Shown piece after piece: positions 62,756-64,000 of a DNA stretch of 64,000 bases. How positions within the stretch are numbered: the stretch's first letter is position 1; the number at the start of each line of letters is the position of its first letter. A model generated the notes under the pieces. It was not told where the DNA came from. It was given only the letters and a program-made list of their open reading frames with translations, and did not search any database. The DNA is from Sulfitobacter aestuariivivens (GTDB lineage: Bacteria > Pseudomonadota > Alphaproteobacteria > Rhodobacterales > Rhodobacteraceae), in the NCBI RefSeq assembly GCF_014763045.1, contig NZ_JACTAG010000001.1:310001-374000 (forward strand). The letters run 5' to 3'. Both the position numbers and the translations under genes were made by a program.

Positions 62756-64000
62756 CCAACACACCTGCGTTCACTTTAACCATTGCCAACGGAAATCAGG
62801 GGCGGATCGTTCCGGTCAACAAGGAAGCCAGCGCAAACAGCGCGTCCAATCGCTTTGCCAATCGCATTCACGCCCGCGCCACCCTTGCCGCGACCTATGC
62901 CGGGATCTTGGGTGTGGAGGCCGTACCACGCGATCTGGTTGAGAGCATCGGCAGCGCAATCCGTGAAGGGGCCTCTGCTGGCGAAGATGCCCGGGCAATC
63001 GCACAGGGTCTTACCGGTCTGGGACTGTCTGCGGAAACGGTTCGGGTTGATGGTTTGCGCGCCGAATTCTGGCCCGCTCTCGCCTATATGACCTCTGGTC
63101 AGGTACTGCTGGTGCTGGGGCAATCGCGTGGCGACCTGATTGTTTTCGACAAGACCTGTCCCGATAACCGCGCCTATGTACCCCTGCGCGACTTTGAGCC
63201 GTTCTTTGCGGGCATTCTCGTGCGGGCGGAAACACCGCTGGAAAAAGTGGCAGAAACCCACAAGACCGAAAGCGCCGCGCCGCATTGGTTCTGGGGGCAA
63301 TTCACCCGTTTTCGCCGCCAGCTGGGCGAGGTCGCGCTTGGGTCATTCGTGGCAAACCTTCTGGCCGTCGCCGTGGCGCTTTTCTCATTGCAGGTCTACG
63401 ACCGCGTCATTCCCCACCAATCCGAGGCGACCCTGTGGGTGCTCGCCGCCGGTGCAGCGCTGGCGCTGTTGATGGAGGCCTTCATCAAAATCGCCCGGGC
63501 GCAGATGATGGACGGGGCGGGGCGGCAAATTGAACTGTCCGTGCTGCACATTCTGATGAACCGCATCCTTGGCATGCGCTCTGACACCAAAGACCGCGCC
63601 CCAAATGAAGTCTTCTCGGCGATGCGCGAATTCGGATCTGTGCGGGAATTTTTCACCGCCTCGACGATCGGCACGATTGCCGACATTCCCTTTATCTTCG
63701 TGTTCCTGTTTCTCGTGGCCTCCATCGCGGGCAACGTGGTGTGGGTCTTGGTGCTGGGCGGCATCCTGATGGTGGTGCCGGGGTTCTTCTTGCAGCGCAA
63801 GATGATCCGCCTGACCCAAGAGACCCAAGGGGCCTCAGCCAAATCCTCGCGCCTGTTGCACGAGGCGATTTTCGAACTCGATACGCTCAAGACACAGCGC
63901 GGCGAAGATCGCGTGCTGCGCCTTTGGAACGAACTGAACACCTTGTCCGCCCTGAAATCATCGGAACAGCGTCGGCTCGCCTCCACACTGACCTTCTGGT
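62752..64000 (+). CDS. Type I secretion ABC exporter (cut by window end)
   Basis: The first 416 residues of an exporter of the LapB/HlyB type. TTG at 62752 overlaps the TolC-like stop (TTGA) and starts MTNTPAFTLTI. Residues 1-150 are a degenerate C39 peptidase-like domain (GQVLLVLGQ, LIVFDKTCPDNRAYVPL) without a catalytic cysteine at the expected place. Membrane helices begin near 205 (LGSFVANLLAVAVALFSLQVYDRVIP). The ATPase lies beyond the window. With the adhesin and TolC-like genes it makes a complete type I operon apart from the membrane fusion protein, which may follow. Confidence 0.9.
   Translation, partial: MTNTPAFTLTIANGNQGRIVPVNKEASANSASNRFANRIHARATLAATYAGILGVEAVPRDLVESIGSAIREGASAGEDARAIAQGLTGLGLSAETVRVDGLRAEFWPALAYMTSGQVLLVLGQSRGDLIVFDKTCPDNRAYVPLRDFEPFFAGILVRAETPLEKVAETHKTESAAPHWFWGQFTRFRRQLGEVALGSFVANLLAVAVALFSLQVYDRVIPHQSEATLWVLAAGAALALLMEAFIKIARAQMMDGAGRQIELSVLHILMNRILGMRSDTKDRAPNEVFSAMREFGSVREFFTASTIGTIADIPFIFVFLFLVASIAGNVVWVLVLGGILMVVPGFFLQRKMIRLTQETQGASAKSSRLLHEAIFELDTLKTQRGEDRVLRLWNELNTLSALKSSEQRRLASTLTFW

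Overview
The window looks like chromosomal DNA of an alphaproteobacterium of the Roseobacter group (Rhodobacterales). The most telling gene is a bciA-type divinyl chlorophyllide 8-vinyl reductase (48.9-49.8 kb), which points to an aerobic anoxygenic phototroph or a close relative. A GGAAC-N16-CGTT (EcfG-type) stress promoter, many DUF-type envelope proteins and the transporter families fit the same group. No plasmid replication genes, phage structural genes or CRISPR arrays were seen.

The window falls into two parts that meet at a tRNA-Gly gene at about 41 kb. The left part (1-40.9 kb) is accessory in character. Genes are loosely packed, gaps are long and hold a dispersed imperfect repeat, and there are decayed genes (GNAT acetyltransferase, HNH nuclease, a truncated IS3 copy) and a short tyrosine recombinase. 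The right part (41.3-64 kb) is tightly packed, visibly more GC-rich and metabolic. The 3' half of the tRNA-Gly is duplicated 138 bp downstream of the intact gene, as expected for a tRNA-targeted integration boundary.

Left part, in order: a glutaredoxin/MauE membrane protein behind a CsoR/CstR-like palindrome; an integrase; a LuxR-type regulator fused to an alpha/beta-hydrolase fold that has lost its nucleophile; a TetR gene with a small haem-copper-oxidase-like protein, facing a MAPEG gene across a double TTACCAWTGGTAA operator. Next is an ECF sigma/anti-sigma pair. Three nearby exported-protein genes each carry the same GAAAC-N17-CGTGG promoter, so this forms a self-contained cell-envelope regulon. 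Then come a SAM-cyclase-AAA-TPR signalling protein and a phosphorelay island (CHASE-PAS hybrid kinase, PAS kinase, single-domain receiver, Hpt, and two receivers fused to degenerate GGDEF-like domains). After these are a DUF805 cluster of exported proteins and a five-gene operon built on a large zinc metalloprotease. Last is a two-partner-secretion-like pair: a TpsB/FhaC-type porin with an unusual VPxxVP-repeat protein directly behind it.

Right part: a lipid/drug ABC exporter, a GcvA-like LysR regulator, an EcfG-promoter-driven BON-LysM protein, acyl-CoA synthetase plus esterase, a type I phosphodiesterase, bciA, and a Tat-exported thioredoxin-like protein. An oligopeptide-type ABC importer follows, behind a CocE/NonD hydrolase. 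The window ends in a type I secretion operon: a BapA-like Ig-repeat adhesin, a TolC-family lipoprotein and an ABC exporter cut by the window end. The most novel candidates are the porin plus VPxxVP-repeat pair, the compact ECF regulon and the metalloprotease operon.
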